A stretch of DNA of 35,088 nt from Archaeoglobus sp. UBA234. Lineage in GTDB: Archaea > Halobacteriota > Archaeoglobi > Archaeoglobales > Archaeoglobaceae. The stretch lies in assembly GCA_002494625.1 (NCBI GenBank), contig DACH01000010.1, forward strand, positions 1 to 35,088, in the 5' to 3' direction. The notes beneath the pieces are model-generated. The model had not been told where the DNA came from, ran no database searches, and worked only from the letters and a program-made list of their open reading frames with translations. Positions 24,032 through 32,238 of this stretch are shown here, in pieces; position 1 is the stretch's first letter; every line of letters starts with the position of its first letter. Position numbers and translations under genes: made by a program.

Positions 24032-24342
24032 GGTGGGCTAGGCTGGGCTGTTCGGCGTAGCCTGTAACCCGAAACCGTCGATATGCGGGAGCCGAAGCCG
24101 AGGGGAGGTTCGTGGAGCAGAGGGGTATGCTCTCTTCACCCTCGCAGAGTCCCCGTCCCGATGGGCTGACGGTTACTGCATGGCTGCCCGGAGGGGCTGT
24201 CAGCAGTATTTACCGGAGGGACCGGCTCAGGCCCGGAAGGGAGCAGGCCAACTCCGGACGTTCGGCGCTATCGGGGTAGCGGGGAGGAGAGGGTGTCCTG
24301 AGCAACCCTCTGCAAAGCGAATCGACCCGAGGCGTGCCCACC
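24032..24342 (+). ncRNA. ffs: Archaeal 7S signal recognition particle RNA
   Basis: A GC-rich stretch of about 311 bases in AT-rich surroundings. The ends pair as archaeal helix 1: GGTGGGC at 24032-24038 with GCCCACC at 24336-24342. The 5' part holds the Alu-domain UGUAACCCG-like element (GCCTGTAACCCG). The S-domain helix 8 is recognisable as GACCGGCTCAGGCCCGGAAGG (in two parts: GACCGGCTCAGG and CCCGGAAGG), with the SRP54-binding symmetric loop and GGAA-type tetraloop region. It assembles with SRP19 and SRP54 to target membrane proteins. Confidence 0.93.
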
Positions 24343-24437
24343 TCCTTTCCCCGGATACAGTCTCACAGTCAATTTTCTGAGTTTTGCTAACAGCTATCAC
24401 TGGCAAATATTTTATTCCGATATTTTCAAAAGATCTT

Positions 24438-25268
24438 ATGAAAAGAGAGGGAATCGAGGAACTTCTGGGTATAACCTCTGTAATAGCTGGAGCCATTCTT
24501 ATGGGTTCAGTAGCTATTTTCATAAGAAACATCAACCTCAGTCCCATACAGACATCATTTTTCAGGTTCTTTTTTGGTTTCCTTTTCCTCTTTCTTTTCA
24601 CAGTTATAACTGGGAGGAGAATCAGAATAGGAAACAAAAGACTCCTTTTCATCATGGCTATTATTAATGTCATGCTTGTATCATCCTATATCGCCTCAAT
24701 TCAACTTATTCCGGCTGCAACTGCTGCCTTACTTCTTTACATGGCTCCGGTATATGTGATTCTAATAGCCTATGCTATGGGTGAAAAAATCAGCCCAAAA
24801 GTCTTTTTAGCTCTCCCTCTCAGTCTTGTAGGGCTTTTCCTGATGCTCATGCCTGAAGGGGGTTTGAGTGAAGGTGTTTTCTTTGGCTTAATTGCCGGAT
24901 TCAGCTATGCCTTTTATTTCTTCGTCATGAAAAAACTGAGAACAGAAATGGAATCCATAGAGGTCACGGTGGCATACCTTGGACTCTCAGCACTGATCCT
25001 ATCTCCATCTCTTGCCCTTCCTTTCAGTGATGTGAGCATATTCTGGCTTCTGGGCCTCGGTCTTGTTCCAACGGCAGTTGCTTTCACCCTCTTCAACTAT
25101 GGTCTCAAATACTGCAAAATCTCGGAAGGTCCGATATTTGCTCTGGTAGAACCAATTGCAGCAGCTTTCTTCGGCTTAATCTTTTTCGCTGAGACATTCA
25201 CAACCATTCAGCTAATTGGAATGGCTCTCGTTCTCACAGGAGTGGGAATAGCTCTGAGAAAAATGTAG
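24438..25268 (+). CDS. EamA/DMT-family transporter
   Basis: 276 residues from ATG 24438 with ten predicted helices in two five-helix EamA repeats (GSVAIFIRN ... SPIQTSFFRFFFGF at the start; GLIAGFSYAFYFFVMK opening the second). The substrate is not predictable; the family exports amino acids, nucleotides or other metabolites. TATTTTATT near 24408 lies about 26-30 bases before this ATG, so a leaderless start fits; the longer frame from 24384 would start upstream of that promoter. Confidence 0.9.
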   Translation: MKREGIEELLGITSVIAGAILMGSVAIFIRNINLSPIQTSFFRFFFGFLFLFLFTVITGRRIRIGNKRLLFIMAIINVMLVSSYIASIQLIPAATAALLLYMAPVYVILIAYAMGEKISPKVFLALPLSLVGLFLMLMPEGGLSEGVFFGLIAGFSYAFYFFVMKKLRTEMESIEVTVAYLGLSALILSPSLALPFSDVSIFWLLGLGLVPTAVAFTLFNYGLKYCKISEGPIFALVEPIAAAFFGLIFFAETFTTIQLIGMALVLTGVGIALRKM

Positions 25269-25275
25269 GTTTAAA

Positions 25276-27228
25276 TCAAATAAATATCGTAAACAGCACA
25301 TAAGCTAAGATGAGCATCACCAGTGAATGCTTTATTCCAGAAGAGATGCTACCTTCCCCCATGACTCCTGCAACTATTCCTGCAAATATCCCCTGGAAAA
25401 CAGAGGCATGCATGAAGATGTTTTTGTATGTCTCGGTGTTTATTCCCTGTAGCATAGTGAATCCTGAAGAACCCGCCTGTGAAACTTTTTCAGCACTTTC
25501 AGCGAGTGTTGAAAGGAAAGTTGTTGAAATGATGTAAACAATCCCTATGAAAACAAAGAAGGCTATATAGACTATGATTACATACATGAACATGTTCGTG
25601 AGCCTCTCTCTTCTCATAAGCTCGGCATTTGATGCATCCTTTGCGGAAATCATAAGAACTTCTGTAACATTGCCTGTTGACTTCAACGCCTCATTCAAAA
25701 GTGTTATTGTCCTTGAGAGTTCGAAAACTCTCAGTCTGTTGGCAAACCTGACAAGTGCATCATTGAGACTTATACCCCAGTCAAGGTCTGATTTTATCTT
25801 GATTATGTCCTTTCTCAGAGGACTTGTATCAGATTTTGCAATCATTGTTATTGCTCTGTAAATCGGCATTCCGCTCTCATTTGCGGATGCAAGTTTGTTC
25901 AGGAAAACCGGGGTGAGTCTGAGGGCAGTTTTGATTTTCCTTCTTCCCGCCTCATAGAAAATCACGAAGGGCAGAAATATTATCACAAGGGAAATGAAGA
26001 GATAGTCATCGAAATAGAAAAGCCAGTAGAGAAAATCCATTCCCAGCCTGTAGGGAAACTGCATAAATCCGTAGAACATGAAAAGGAGTCCAAGCGGTAT
26101 GGAGAATATGAAGGAGTAAACGGGTCTATCCTTTATGGGTCTTAAAGGACTTCTGAGGGTTTTCCTGAAATTCCACGATTTCAGCTTTTTGTGAAGTTTC
26201 TTTATTTCATTCTCATATCCTTCAGTTCTGACTGACTTCTTGATAACACCAAAACTCTCCCTTAACTTCGGAACTGATGATTCCTCAATTGGGGTCAGGA
26301 GTTTGATTACAACCGCAAAGAAGAAAGAACCTATCGGGATAACCAAGTATATTATCGCATACAGAGCTATATCATTTCCCTGTCCCATGACGACCATAAC
26401 TGTCTGGATTATTATCAGGAAAAGTGGTCCTGCAACAAAGGCAGTAATGTAGCTCTCAGCCATGAGTCCAAGAAACTCGAGAAAGTTTTTCTGATCCTGT
26501 TTTGCTCTTTCCAAGTAGAATTCGGCTCTTTCCTCGAAATACCTCGTGATATCTCCACCACTGTCTATTATTGTTATCAATCCATGGAAAAACTCACTCA
26601 GACTCTCAGATGGTGAGAGATCAATGGCATCTGATAGGGCTGTTCTCAAATCTTTACCCAGCAGCTCCATATCTCTGATAATCCTAGAAATCTCAACCGA
26701 TACCTCTCCATATACCTCATGATTTTCAGCAAGACTTTTGAAGATTTCAACTATATTCATCCCTCCCCGGCTGAGGGAGTACATGTAGGTTATGGCATGT
26801 GGTAAAACTCTGTTTATCTTGCTCTTTCTATCGCTTATCACAGTTGAAGGATAAATTTTGAAAAGGAGGTAGCCAATATAGTAAAGAATTACCGTTATGA
26901 GTATAGCAAGAAAACCGGCGATCACCCAAGGGCGGTATATCATCCAGTATGTGTATATGGGCTCGGGAAGATTTATTGGAAAAAGAACATCAGGCAGACC
27001 AACAATCTCAACAACAAGATATGCAGTAAGTAATCCAACAATCGCTCCAATGATGCCGAAAATTACGGATATAATCTGGGCAGAAGCAATGTACATTTCA
27101 GGAGGCATGGAAATCATTGCCTGTCTGAGAGATTTTTCAAGATAGTAATATTTGTGCCTCTCTCTTCTTATTCTGTCTCCAAAAAGCTTGTATCCAATAT
27201 AGCTGAGATAATTTGCCTCCTTTAGCAT
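25276..27228 (-). CDS. TadC/FlaJ-like pilus assembly membrane protein with two T2SSF domains
   Basis: 650 residues, roughly twice a single T2SSF unit. The first F domain (NRVLPHAITYMYSLSRGG, about 140-320) and the second (FLNKLASANESGMPIYRAI, about 430-610) each contain the cytoplasmic four-helix bundle followed by paired membrane helices. Such proteins form the inner-membrane platform that the ATPase turns to extrude pilins. The gene starts 8 bases after the ATPase stop with GGTGG before its ATG, so the two are translationally linked. The ending is hydrophobic (LVMLILAYVLFTIFI). Confidence 0.92.
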   Translation of the reverse strand: MLKEANYLSYIGYKLFGDRIRRERHKYYYLEKSLRQAMISMPPEMYIASAQIISVIFGIIGAIVGLLTAYLVVEIVGLPDVLFPINLPEPIYTYWMIYRPWVIAGFLAILITVILYYIGYLLFKIYPSTVISDRKSKINRVLPHAITYMYSLSRGGMNIVEIFKSLAENHEVYGEVSVEISRIIRDMELLGKDLRTALSDAIDLSPSESLSEFFHGLITIIDSGGDITRYFEERAEFYLERAKQDQKNFLEFLGLMAESYITAFVAGPLFLIIIQTVMVVMGQGNDIALYAIIYLVIPIGSFFFAVVIKLLTPIEESSVPKLRESFGVIKKSVRTEGYENEIKKLHKKLKSWNFRKTLRSPLRPIKDRPVYSFIFSIPLGLLFMFYGFMQFPYRLGMDFLYWLFYFDDYLFISLVIIFLPFVIFYEAGRRKIKTALRLTPVFLNKLASANESGMPIYRAITMIAKSDTSPLRKDIIKIKSDLDWGISLNDALVRFANRLRVFELSRTITLLNEALKSTGNVTEVLMISAKDASNAELMRRERLTNMFMYVIIVYIAFFVFIGIVYIISTTFLSTLAESAEKVSQAGSSGFTMLQGINTETYKNIFMHASVFQGIFAGIVAGVMGEGSISSGIKHSLVMLILAYVLFTIFI

Positions 27229-27236
27229 AAAACCAC

Positions 27237-29360
27237 CTAAGTTATACGAATTTCCATTTTTTCAAGAATCCTTTCAGGATTGCTCTGGTAGGCGTGGATA
27301 ATGTTGGCAACACTCTTGAAATCCCTTATGTTGTGCTCCACCATAAACTCAATTATTTGCTTTCTTCTTTCGAGTTCCTTCTGTAGCTGCTTTACAGTCC
27401 ATCCTCTGGACTTTCTTATATCTTCAAGGGTCTTGGAGGCTCCTATAACCTTATGCACATCTCTTACCGGGTCCCACTGGAAAACCGTTGTGGTTCTGAG
27501 CATTTTTGAGTATGGATCGAGTCCTACAATTTCGCTTATCTCCATATTCCTTCGAACTCTTTTCTTTCCAACAAAAGTCTGAGCCTGGATGCTGATTATG
27601 TCAAGAGCTTCAATCATTGCTCTTGGAACACTGATTGGAGGATTCTCAAGTCTGTGAATAACCCCACTGATTGTGTCAGCATGCAGAGTTGAGTATGTTG
27701 TATGTCCTGTACTCATCGCCTGGAAAAGGGTTAAAGCTTCTATGCCTCTAACCTCACCAACAATTATGAATTCTGGTCTCTGCCTCAGTGCAGCTTTGAG
27801 CAGATCATACATGTCAATCGAGCTTTTATCACCATGGAAAGCATCTCTTGTAACTGCAGGAATCCAGTTCTCGTGGGGGAGCATGATCTCTCTTGTGTCC
27901 TCAATCGTGACAATTTTGGCTCTTCTCGGGATGAAAAGGGAGATAGCATTCATTGATGTTGTTTTACCGCTTGCCGTACCTCCAGCAAAAATCAAGCTTT
28001 TCTTATTCTCAATGCAGAGCCAGAGATAAGCCATCTCCTCTGCTGAGAAAGTTTTCCATGCAACTAAATCAACGGGTGTAACAGGTTCTTCCCTGAATTT
28101 TCTTATCGTGAAGGTTGAGCCATGATCTGTAACCTCCCTGCCAAGTGTCATCTGAATTCTGCTCCCATTCGGCATTGTGGCATCGATCATTGGATCAGCG
28201 ATTGAAATGTGCTTCCCACACCTCTGGGCAAGTGAAATTACAAAGGCATCTAGTTCTGATGGGTCATCAAACACAAGGTTGGTTTCAAGGTTGGTGTAGT
28301 TGCGGTGGAAAACGAAGATCGGGATGTTGTAACCATTGCAGGAAATATCCTCGAGGAGTTTATCTTCCATCAAAGTTGTTATTCTCTCGTAATGGACTAT
28401 ATCCCTTATCAGATAGTAAAGAATTTTGTAGTATGATTGAGGTGTAAGCGAAATCCCGATATCTTTTATAAGCATATCAACCTGTTCTTTCAAAACAGTC
28501 TCCTTTAGCTGCCCCTCTTCAATTTCTATATTTTCAAGCTCATCCTTCAAAATAGCTTTAAGTTCGTAGTAAACTTCTATCTCAAAAGGGTTTAGTTTTG
28601 GTTCAACAACAACATACCTCTCATCATGATGTTGTTCATTGTGGATTATGAAAACTTTTGAGTAATGCTCTTTTATCCAGTATTCATCGATTATCTCCCA
28701 ACCAGGAGGAGGAGAGTACTCAATAAGCTCTCCGTGCTCTTCCGGATTGTAAGGTTCGAAAATAGGCTTTACTTTTTTCTTCTTTTTCTTTTTATCTTTC
28801 TTTTTTGCTTTCTTTTCTTTTTTACCGGTTAGTACACTCTTTTTTTCCTTTGCCTTCTCAATTGACTCTATTGCCTCCTTCTCAATTTTCTCTTCTTCAA
28901 CCTTTTTTTCTTCCACAAACTCTGGAAGTCTGATTTTTTCAACATCTTTGGTCTCAACTATCTCTTTTTCAACTGAATCCAGTATCTTCTCTCCCTCTGA
29001 GGGTGTGTCCTCTGAAACTGAGATCTCGACTGTATCCATTTCAACAGGAGTATCTTCTATTTCTCTTTCTGCTTCCACTATGCTCTCTTTTTCTTCCACT
29101 CCAATTACCTGAGCCTCTATTTCAGAACCAGTTTCTTCAACAACCTCGATCTGGGACTTCCCAATAACTTCATCATCTTTCCTTTTAACTTCAGTTTCAT
29201 CTGTTTCAGGTTTGGTTTCAGTTTCTTTTTTATCAGATGGTAGAATTGAATCAAAACTGCTGTACATTAAACCTTCAGGAACATCAATCTCATCTTTATC
29301 TATCTTTGAAATTTTATCTTTAATTTTCTTTTTCATATCTTTTTCAGTAATCTCACTCAC
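27237..29360 (-). CDS. Type II/IV secretion (pilus assembly) ATPase, GspE/VirB11 family
   Basis: 707 residues. Residues 200-430 are the N-terminal domain. The ATPase core has Walker A GGTASGKTT at 460-468, the Asp box near IVTIEDTREI (484-493), Walker B FIIVGEVRG at 531-539 and the His box near STGHTTYSTLHAD. Residues 1-197 are a highly charged extension, Glu-rich then almost purely lysine (KKAKKKDKKKKKKK at 184-197), likely disordered and possibly a membrane or regulatory tether. The GTG start at 29360 is preceded by a weak purine-rich site; an ATG at 29336 is the alternative. The next gene is its TadC partner. Confidence 0.94.
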   Translation of the reverse strand: MSEITEKDMKKKIKDKISKIDKDEIDVPEGLMYSSFDSILPSDKKETETKPETDETEVKRKDDEVIGKSQIEVVEETGSEIEAQVIGVEEKESIVEAEREIEDTPVEMDTVEISVSEDTPSEGEKILDSVEKEIVETKDVEKIRLPEFVEEKKVEEEKIEKEAIESIEKAKEKKSVLTGKKEKKAKKKDKKKKKKKVKPIFEPYNPEEHGELIEYSPPPGWEIIDEYWIKEHYSKVFIIHNEQHHDERYVVVEPKLNPFEIEVYYELKAILKDELENIEIEEGQLKETVLKEQVDMLIKDIGISLTPQSYYKILYYLIRDIVHYERITTLMEDKLLEDISCNGYNIPIFVFHRNYTNLETNLVFDDPSELDAFVISLAQRCGKHISIADPMIDATMPNGSRIQMTLGREVTDHGSTFTIRKFREEPVTPVDLVAWKTFSAEEMAYLWLCIENKKSLIFAGGTASGKTTSMNAISLFIPRRAKIVTIEDTREIMLPHENWIPAVTRDAFHGDKSSIDMYDLLKAALRQRPEFIIVGEVRGIEALTLFQAMSTGHTTYSTLHADTISGVIHRLENPPISVPRAMIEALDIISIQAQTFVGKKRVRRNMEISEIVGLDPYSKMLRTTTVFQWDPVRDVHKVIGASKTLEDIRKSRGWTVKQLQKELERRKQIIEFMVEHNIRDFKSVANIIHAYQSNPERILEKMEIRIT

Positions 29361-29479
29361 CTCTCACTTTGAGTAAACTCTATCTGGCGATATTTTAGAG
29401 TTCTGTAATTAATAAATAAAGTTTTTCATTATCATCATGATGTCGAACTTATCTGGATTTTCCCGTGAATCTTTGCTGC

Positions 29480-29670
29480 TCACCTAACATACTCGCTTAT
29501 CATTTTCAAGTGCTGTATGTGGTGTGAAAGTGCTCTCGTGTCGCCGATGTTTTTCAGTGCTATTTTGCTGACCTTCCCTCTTATAGCTGTCTCTATCCTT
29601 CCAGTATTTTGATGAGGCTCTTTACATCTCTTTTTTCCATTTTTTTAATGTCTGCTGTGAAGATTGGCAT
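29480..29670 (-). pseudogene. Small frameshifted gene remnant
   Basis: On the minus strand ATG 29670 opens MPIFTADIKKMEKRDVKSL, stopping at TAG near 29593. A second frame continues without a gap as IETAIRGKVSKIALKNIGD ... HLKMISEYVR and stops at 29480. One indel near 29595 would restore a protein of about 63 residues. No family is recognised. The rest of the 29361-29766 gap is AT-rich with no other gene. Confidence 0.5.
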
Positions 29671-29731
29671 TAATCAGAACTTTTTTCGCCAGAACATTAA
29701 CCTTTCCAAACTTATGATGATGAGATTTCAA

Positions 29732-29743
29732 ATTATTTAAATA
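29732..29743 (+). promoter_or_regulatory. TATA-like element for the response regulator
   Basis: ATTATTTAAATA is centred about 30 bases before ATG 29767, with no Shine-Dalgarno; a leaderless or short-leader transcript is likely. Confidence 0.4.
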
Positions 29744-29766
29744 ACTATCACAATAAGCATCATAGT

Positions 29767-30123
29767 ATGTCCAGAAAAAAAATTCTCATAGTGGATGATG
29801 ATGATCTGCTTAGAAAAATTTACAAAGCAATGCTTTCAGAAGAGTTTGAGGTAATTGAAGCTACCAACGGGAAAGAAGGAGTAGAACTGTATCAATCCCA
29901 TTTTCCTGACCTCGTTCTGATTGATATCAAGATGCCGGTGATGGATGGAATTAAGGCTACAAAGGAGATCAAAAGAATTAACCCTGATGCTGTTGTTGTG
30001 GGGATTACAGCCTATGCTCCTGAAAAAGGAGATGAGATGCTTGAGGCTGGAGCGAGGAGTGTCATTCCTAAGCCCATCAAAAGGGAAGAGTTTGTTGAAG
30101 TGATAAAGAAAATGCTCACCTGA
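29767..30123 (+). CDS. Single-domain response regulator (CheY-like receiver)
   Basis: 118 residues, one receiver domain. Phospho-acceptor Asp53 lies in LIDIKMP, the acidic pocket is VDDDD at 9-13, the switch Thr is Thr81 in GITAYAP and the conserved Lys is Lys102 in PKPIK. There is no output domain. It could serve chemotaxis (a chemoreceptor begins the window) or an orphan histidine kinase; no kinase is adjacent, so the partner is unknown. Confidence 0.93.
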   Translation: MSRKKILIVDDDDLLRKIYKAMLSEEFEVIEATNGKEGVELYQSHFPDLVLIDIKMPVMDGIKATKEIKRINPDAVVVGITAYAPEKGDEMLEAGARSVIPKPIKREEFVEVIKKMLT

Positions 30124-30143
30124 GCATCCCTATTTTACCAAAA

Positions 30144-30153
30144 GTTTATATAG
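30144..30153 (+). promoter_or_regulatory. BRE/TATA promoter of the TRAM gene
   Basis: CAAAA followed by GTTTATATAG is close to consensus; initiation near 30177 would give a 20-nt leader carrying GGAGGT. Confidence 0.65.
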
Positions 30154-30197
30154 CTTGAAAAACAAATCATCTGAACCAGAATTTGGAGGTAATAGAA

Positions 30198-30410
30198 TTG
30201 GATAGTTTCGGAAATTTTGAGAGAAGTCCCCCCGTCAGTGAAGGGGATATTAGAACCGTCACAATAGAAGCGGTGGGGACAAAAGGTGATGGAATAGCAA
30301 GAATAGATGGATACGTAATCTTTGTTCCAAACGTGGAAATGAACGACGAGGTTACGGTAAGAATAGTAAGGGTTCTGAGAAAATACGGATTTGCTGAAGT
30401 TGTAGAATAG
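30198..30410 (+). CDS. Single TRAM-domain RNA-binding protein
   Basis: 70 residues from TTG 30198, seven bases after GGAGGT; an earlier in-frame TTG at 30183 overlaps that site. VTIEAVGTKGDGIARIDGYVIFVPN and RIVRVLRKYGFAEVV are the TRAM barrel (shown in parts: TKGDGIARIDGYVIFV; VRVLRKYGFAEVV). Single-TRAM proteins are RNA chaperones in methanogens and related archaea, filling the role of bacterial cold-shock proteins. The strong promoter fits high expression. Confidence 0.93.
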   Translation: MDSFGNFERSPPVSEGDIRTVTIEAVGTKGDGIARIDGYVIFVPNVEMNDEVTVRIVRVLRKYGFAEVVE

Positions 30411-30444
30411 TGTAGAATAGAAAGTAAATAGTGTTTTGGGAATA

Positions 30445-31623
30445 TCAGAGGATTTTCTCAAGGTTATCAATTGAAGTTTTCTGGATTTTCAATTTTTCTC
30501 TCTTTTTTACGATCTTTTCTGCAGCAGAGGGTACTTTCAGTCCAGAACCTGTAAGTATGCAGATGATTCTTTTATCTCTCATTCCATCCTCTCTGAGTTT
30601 TTTTACAGCTGCTAATGATGCAGCAGAGGCTGGCTGAACGAATAAACCCTCTCTTGCAAGCATATCCTGGGCTTCAAGAATCTCGTTATCAGATACTGCT
30701 ATGGCTCTTCCACCCTTCTTAAGAATCCTGAGGATCTCGTTTCCACTCGGTGGCGATGGATCGGCTATTGCCCCGGCTATCGTCTCTGGATTATCAATAC
30801 TCCCAACCTCATCAAGTCCCTTTTCAAAGGCACTCACTATTGGTGAACATCCCTCTGCCTGAACAGCAATGAATTCTGGTATTTCTCTTATAAGTTCAGA
30901 TGCTTTCAATTCCCTGAAAGCCTTCATTATGCCCCTTAAAAGACCTCCTGAGCCTGTAGGGACTACTATGTAATCAATTTCAGGATTAAAGCTGAAGTAA
31001 TCTGCTATTTCGAAACCTATTGTTTTGTACCCCTCCACTCTGAAGGGATCATCAGAATTGATGAAGTAAATTCCCTTTCTCTCCCCTATCTCCAGACTCT
31101 TTCGATAAATCTCTCCGAAATGTGCATCCACTTCAATGAGTCTTGAACCATGGATCAGAATAGGATATATCTTCTCCTCAGGGATATCCTGTCTGACAAG
31201 AACAGTTGTCTCAAGCCCCGCTCTCGCACCATATGCAGAAACAGAAGCAGCCATGTTTCCTGTAGACACAGTTCCTATTCTGCTGAAACCAAGCTTAACC
31301 GCTCTCACAACTCCTGTAAGAGTTCCTCTATCCTTGAAAGACCAGGTAGGATTCTGAGTCTCGTTTTTGAAAAAAATCTGGTTATCCAATTGCTGAGATA
31401 GGCTCGGTATTTCAACAATCGGTGTATTACCCTCTCCGAGTGAAAAGTTTCTGATGTGTTCTTTGCTCAGGTAAGGAAAAAAGCCACCAAATCTTTCCCA
31501 CACATTTCCATGCTCAATTGATGCACGAATTAACTCAAGTTCAACTGGCTCTCCGCAGGAACACCTCTGGACAGCCAAATCCGATGGATACGATTCTGAG
31601 CATGCTGTGCATATAAGCTTCAT
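30445..31623 (-). CDS. thrC: Threonine synthase
   Basis: 392 residues, a PLP enzyme that converts O-phosphohomoserine to threonine. An N-terminal zinc-ribbon-like CTAC ... CSCG (residues 5-23) precedes the catalytic domain, as in the archaeal/plant type. PLP-binding Lys97 lies in WSFKDRG, the substrate loop is LGEGNTP near 62-68, and the phosphate-binding glycine loop is VPTGSGGLLRG near 225. The C-terminal tail is basic. A TATA box 27 bases upstream implies a leaderless transcript. Confidence 0.97.
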   Translation of the reverse strand: MKLICTACSESYPSDLAVQRCSCGEPVELELIRASIEHGNVWERFGGFFPYLSKEHIRNFSLGEGNTPIVEIPSLSQQLDNQIFFKNETQNPTWSFKDRGTLTGVVRAVKLGFSRIGTVSTGNMAASVSAYGARAGLETTVLVRQDIPEEKIYPILIHGSRLIEVDAHFGEIYRKSLEIGERKGIYFINSDDPFRVEGYKTIGFEIADYFSFNPEIDYIVVPTGSGGLLRGIMKAFRELKASELIREIPEFIAVQAEGCSPIVSAFEKGLDEVGSIDNPETIAGAIADPSPPSGNEILRILKKGGRAIAVSDNEILEAQDMLAREGLFVQPASAASLAAVKKLREDGMRDKRIICILTGSGLKVPSAAEKIVKKREKLKIQKTSIDNLEKIL

Positions 31624-31645
31624 AAAGGATAATTTATCTCTACCT

Positions 31646-31655
31646 CAATAAACCT
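31646..31655 (-). promoter_or_regulatory. TATA box for thrC
   Basis: The minus strand reads GCAAAGGTTTATTG, centred about 27 bases before the ATG at 31623. Confidence 0.45.
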
Positions 31656-31700
31656 TTGCCAAAGTTCGTGCAATTTGCTATCAATCCTCAATCCTGTGTG

Positions 31701-32228
31701 TTAAACTTTGATTCCAGAAAACCGCAGAACAAAATCTGAAATCTTTTCCACATCAGAAGAGGAAACAACTTCCGCATGTGATAAGATGAGTCTGCATTTT
31801 TTCCTGAAATCTTCAATTCCCTCATCGCCTGTGTAGACCACCAGCAAAATATCATTCTTTTTTGAGACTCTCAGCAGCTCTATTAATTCTGCCTCATCTC
31901 TTACAACCGCCACACCTTTGAGGAAATCTTTTTTGAAACCCTCAGCAATAACAACATCATAATCTCTGAAATAATCAGATAGCTCATGAAGACTCATCTC
32001 TCCTGTATGAGCTTGAAAAGCCATTTTTACAGGAGACAGGACAAGAACATCTGCACCTGACCTGAATATTCTCCACGAATCTTTACCTTCTATGTCCATC
32101 TCAATTTTCTTGTCAGAGTGTTTGATAACTCCGACTCTGAAACCCCTTTCACTCAAAATAGCTACGACTTCAGAGATTACTGCGGTTTTACCAGAGTTAG
32201 AAAACCCAAAAAAGCTTACAGGAATCAT
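31701..32228 (-). CDS. mobB: Molybdopterin-guanine dinucleotide biosynthesis protein B
   Basis: 175 residues from ATG 32228, five bases after GAAAGGA; the longer TTG start at 32246 would overlap the upstream gene. It has a P-loop FFGFSNSGKTAV near 6-17, GVIKHSD near 33, and VIAEGFKK near 95. MobB binds GTP and assists nucleotide attachment to molybdopterin (Mo- or W-enzymes). It follows the aCPSF1 gene by 10 bases. No other molybdenum-cofactor gene is in view. Confidence 0.92.
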   Translation of the reverse strand: MIPVSFFGFSNSGKTAVISEVVAILSERGFRVGVIKHSDKKIEMDIEGKDSWRIFRSGADVLVLSPVKMAFQAHTGEMSLHELSDYFRDYDVVIAEGFKKDFLKGVAVVRDEAELIELLRVSKKNDILLVVYTGDEGIEDFRKKCRLILSHAEVVSSSDVEKISDFVLRFSGIKV

Positions 32229-32238
32229 AGTTTTCCTT

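Noticed and set aside
24180..24673. Open frames on both strands across the SRP RNA and the transporter start
   Set aside because: They run through the structured SRP RNA and antisense to the DMT gene, have no ribosome sites and show no protein-like conserved pattern.
28145..28447. Plus-strand open frame opposite the pilus ATPase
   Set aside because: The minus strand encodes conserved ATPase sequence; the antisense frame is a by-product of its codon usage.
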